From Verrucomicrobiota bacterium (GTDB lineage: Bacteria > Verrucomicrobiota > Verrucomicrobiia > Chthoniobacterales > UBA10450): a stretch of 15,578 nucleotides of DNA. The position numbers and the translations under genes are program-made. Positions 14,098-15,578 of this stretch are shown one piece after another (the stretch's first letter is position 1; every line of letters begins with the position of its first letter). A model generated the notes under the pieces. The model had not been told where the DNA came from and ran no database searches. It saw only the letters and a program-made list of their open reading frames with translations. Location of the stretch: the NCBI GenBank assembly GCA_003219095.1, contig QHPM01000283.1, forward strand, positions 1 to 15,578, read 5' to 3'.

Positions 14098-14489
14098 CCG
14101 GCATCCCGTTGCACCGGAATTGGCCGGCCAGCATCGTCAACCGTGACGTAAACGAAAACGCCGCGCGTCACCAGGACTTGCGTGCCGTGTTCGCGGAAGC
14201 GTTCGACCCAAACTTCCACCGGAATGGTCATTGATGTGCGCCCGATTTTTTCCACCCATGCATAACACGCGACTGTGTCTCCTACTCCGACCGGTTGCAG
14301 AAATGACAAGCCTTCCATTGCGACCGTAACGACGCGCGCTTTCGCTGTTTTCGAAGCAAGAATGCCGCTGCCGAGATCCATCTGCGACATCAACCATCCG
14401 CCAAAAATATCGCCATTGGGGTTTGTATCCGCCGGCATCGCGATGGTGCGAATAACCAGTTCCCCTTTTGGTTTTTCGGGCGCCGGCAT
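14094..14489 (-). CDS. Acyl-CoA thioesterase, YciA-like hotdog family
   Basis: This single hotdog-domain protein of 131 aa hydrolyses acyl-CoA thioesters in the cytosol. It aligns end to end with YciA: RTIAMPADTNPNGDIFGGWLMSQMDLGSG at the active-site helix, with Asp38 corresponding to Asp44 of Haemophilus influenzae YciA, then RVVTVAMEGLSFLQPVGVGDTVACYAWVEKIGRTSM and PVEVWVER. ATG 14489 matches the family start, and AAGG lies about a dozen bases upstream. YciA enzymes act broadly on short to long acyl-CoAs; the preferred substrate here is unknown. It converges on the small lipoprotein gene with a four-base overlap of stop codons. Upstream lies a long repeat mosaic, which may carry its promoter. 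Confidence 0.93.
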   Translation of the reverse strand: MPAPEKPKGELVIRTIAMPADTNPNGDIFGGWLMSQMDLGSGILASKTAKARVVTVAMEGLSFLQPVGVGDTVACYAWVEKIGRTSMTIPVEVWVERFREHGTQVLVTRGVFVYVTVDDAGRPIPVQRDAG

Positions 14490-14636
14490 ATTGAGTGATC
14501 ACCTTATAACCGGTCATCGCGAGCAAAAGCCAGCCCTGCTTGTCGCGCTGAAGTTCGACCCAGGCGGAAGTGAAGCCGAATGGATCGAGGATGCCGCTGC
14601 GAAGTCTTGACGGCATCCATTCTGTCAGCCCCCACC

Positions 14637-14660
14637 ATCGGACGATGAATGTTCGAACTG
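14637..14660 (+). repeat. Direct motif copy A
   Basis: ATCGGACGATGAATGTTCGAACTG is repeated with three mismatches at 14884-14907 (ATCGGACGATGGACGTTCAAACTG) in the same orientation. The two copies flank the inverted-repeat element at 14684-14881, as if a larger unit had been duplicated or the element inserted between copies. Confidence 0.6.
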
Positions 14661-14683
14661 GACTCTGTGATACCGCCTTGTTG

Positions 14684-14881
14684 GCGAGGTCCCTCCCTTG
14701 CGCTCGGGATGACGGAAAAAATAGCGCTCTGGAAAATTGCTCCTCGATTCCGCTCGCGGGAAGAGTTTTTGTAGAGTCTTTGTGCCAAGCGCTGACCACG
14801 CCATTAGGCGTTCGCCGCGGCGAGCGCCTCTACAACGTGCGTCATCCCGAACCCGAATGCCTTCGGGGTGAGGGACCTCGC
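14684..14881. repeat. Inverted-repeat element with a second palindrome nested inside
   Basis: The outer arms are GCGAGGTCCCTC... ...CGGGATGACG (14684-14714) and CGTCATCCCG... ...GAGGGACCTCGC (14840-14881). Their ends are exact complements, but an unequal middle makes one arm longer. Nested within are TTGTAGAG (14769-14776) and CTCTACAA (14827-14834), and inside those a hairpin AGGCGTTCGCC/GGCGAGCGCCT (14806-14829, one mismatch). The outer arms resemble the 8745-8830 element, suggesting one dispersed family with a second element inserted into it. Confidence 0.7.
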
Positions 14882-14883
14882 AA

Positions 14884-14907
14884 TCGGACGATGGACGTTC
14901 AAACTGG
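14884..14907 (+). repeat. Direct motif copy B
   Basis: This is the second copy of the motif at 14637-14660, differing at three positions. It begins three bases after the right arm of the nested inverted repeat. The sequence after it (14908-15000) is different from that after copy A, apart from a shared GAGGT, so the duplicated unit is short or one copy is decayed. Confidence 0.58.
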
Positions 14908-15054
14908 CTTGTATAATCCGCGGTTATTCGTGAGGTCGATGACTTCTGCGGAGGGACGAGATTCTTCGCGTCCTGGACGTGCGGAAGCACCTCCCTCCAA
15001 GCCGATCACCATCCGCCCATGTCCTCATCACCTTAATTCTGGTGCCACCATCAG

Positions 15055-15578
15055 CTACAAAATCAGCATGCAATCACCGTAGCTGAAAAATCGGTAGCGC
15101 TCCCGCACCGCTTCCTCGTAAGCGCGCAGGATAAATTCGCGCCCGGCAAACGCGCTTACCAGCATGAGCAGAGTCGAATGCGGCAGATGAAAATTCGTCA
15201 GCAGAATATCGACCGCTCGAAAGTGGAACGGCGGATAAATGAAAATATTTGTCTCGCCTTCGGTCGCTTGAACCTTTCCAAAACTACGCTGAACCGACTC
15301 CAAGACACGAACGGTTGTTGTTCCGACGGCCGCGATGCGCCCTGCTGTCGCAATTGCCTCGGCCGAGGCGGGAGAAATCGAAAATCGCTCGGGATGCATT
15401 TGATGTTGAGTGATGTCTTCCACTTTGACCGGACGAAAAGTTGCCGTCCCGACATGAAGCGTGATGAAAACGTGCGGAAGCCTGCCCAGAATTTGCGGTG
15501 TGAAATGCAGTCCGGCCGTCGGCGCCGCAAGTGAGCCCTCGTCCTTGGCGAATACCGTTTGATAGCGAGCCTCATCCT
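15055..15578 (-). CDS. queA: S-adenosylmethionine:tRNA ribosyltransferase-isomerase, partial (C-terminal part)
   Basis: The minus strand is open from the right edge to TAG 15057-15055, giving the last 173 or so residues; the true start lies beyond the window. The first residues visible are [27 protein letters not shown], the hallmark QueA segment. Then come [70 protein letters not shown] and the terminal [14 protein letters not shown]. QueA transfers and isomerises the ribosyl group of SAM onto preQ1-modified tRNA to form epoxyqueuosine, in the cytosol. Cys replaces the usual Ala in the terminal GDAMLI motif, probably without effect. No other queuosine gene is in the window. Confidence 0.96.
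   Translation of the reverse strand, partial: DEARYQTVFAKDEGSLAAPTAGLHFTPQILGRLPHVFITLHVGTATFRPVKVEDITQHQMHPERFSISPASAEAIATAGRIAAVGTTTVRVLESVQRSFGKVQATEGETNIFIYPPFHFRAVDILLTNFHLPHSTLLMLVSAFAGREFILRAYEEAVRERYRFFSYGDCMLIL

Larger units (their letters stand above)
14490..15054. other. 565-bp intergenic mosaic of repeats between the thioesterase and queA
   Basis: No gene is supported here. It contains nested inverted repeats (14684-14881 with an inner element), a duplicated motif of about 25 bp (14637-14660 and 14884-14907), and a GGAGGG/CCCTCC pair near 14950 and 14990. A short stretch on the minus strand around 14600-14500 reads protein-like (DPFGFTSAWVELQRDKQGW) but runs without a stop into the thioesterase in another frame. 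I could not connect it to a gene. Confidence 0.6.

Noticed and set aside
14137..14799. Minus-strand open frame of 220 codons
   Set aside because: Its second half lies over the thioesterase in another frame and its first half is repeat mosaic. Only a short internal stretch looked protein-like and is reported separately.

Overview
The window looks like a chromosomal stretch from a moderately GC-rich Gram-negative bacterium, most likely a soil or freshwater Verrucomicrobium (Spartobacteria/Chthoniobacterales-like). That assignment is an inference. It rests on the LpxL-type acyltransferase and queA (Gram-negative housekeeping genes), a zwf-opcA pair, a DUF4388 regulator, and several families of dispersed palindromic repeats whose look I associate with verrucomicrobial genomes. 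There are no plasmid, phage, transposase, CRISPR, rRNA or tRNA signals. Reading frames are dense and mostly housekeeping.

Left part, minus strand (6721 down to 1): an LpxL/HtrB-like acyltransferase, an NRAMP/MntH metal transporter, a small UspA protein, a repeat-rich gap carrying a decayed copy of the uspA 3' end, an actinobacterial-type glycogen synthase/GT4 glycosyltransferase, then two tandem cytochrome P450 paralogues. The second P450 runs off the left edge. It has no stop before the edge, so it must be read by translating the edge itself.

Middle, plus strand (6809 to 11450): one long frame joins a low-molecular-weight protein tyrosine phosphatase to a complete serine hydroxymethyltransferase. 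A repeat-filled gap follows, then zwf and opcA, the entry step of the oxidative pentose phosphate pathway and its assembly/activation partner. The acyltransferase and the phosphatase-SHMT gene are divergent over 87 bp.

Right part: a minus-strand GT4 glycosyltransferase converges on opcA and diverges from a plus-strand cNMP-binding/DUF4388 regulator, which overlaps a small putative lipoprotein gene. That gene converges, sharing stop-codon bases, on a YciA-type acyl-CoA thioesterase. A 565-bp mosaic of nested inverted repeats separates the thioesterase from queA, which runs off the right edge.

The most notable points are the phosphatase-SHMT fusion frame, the tandem P450s beside a glycogen synthase, and intergenic palindromic elements that appear to have supplied coding sequence: the zwf start codon, and the last 11 codons plus stop of the glycosyltransferase. 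I did not find a defence system, biosynthetic cluster or other clearly new multi-gene system.
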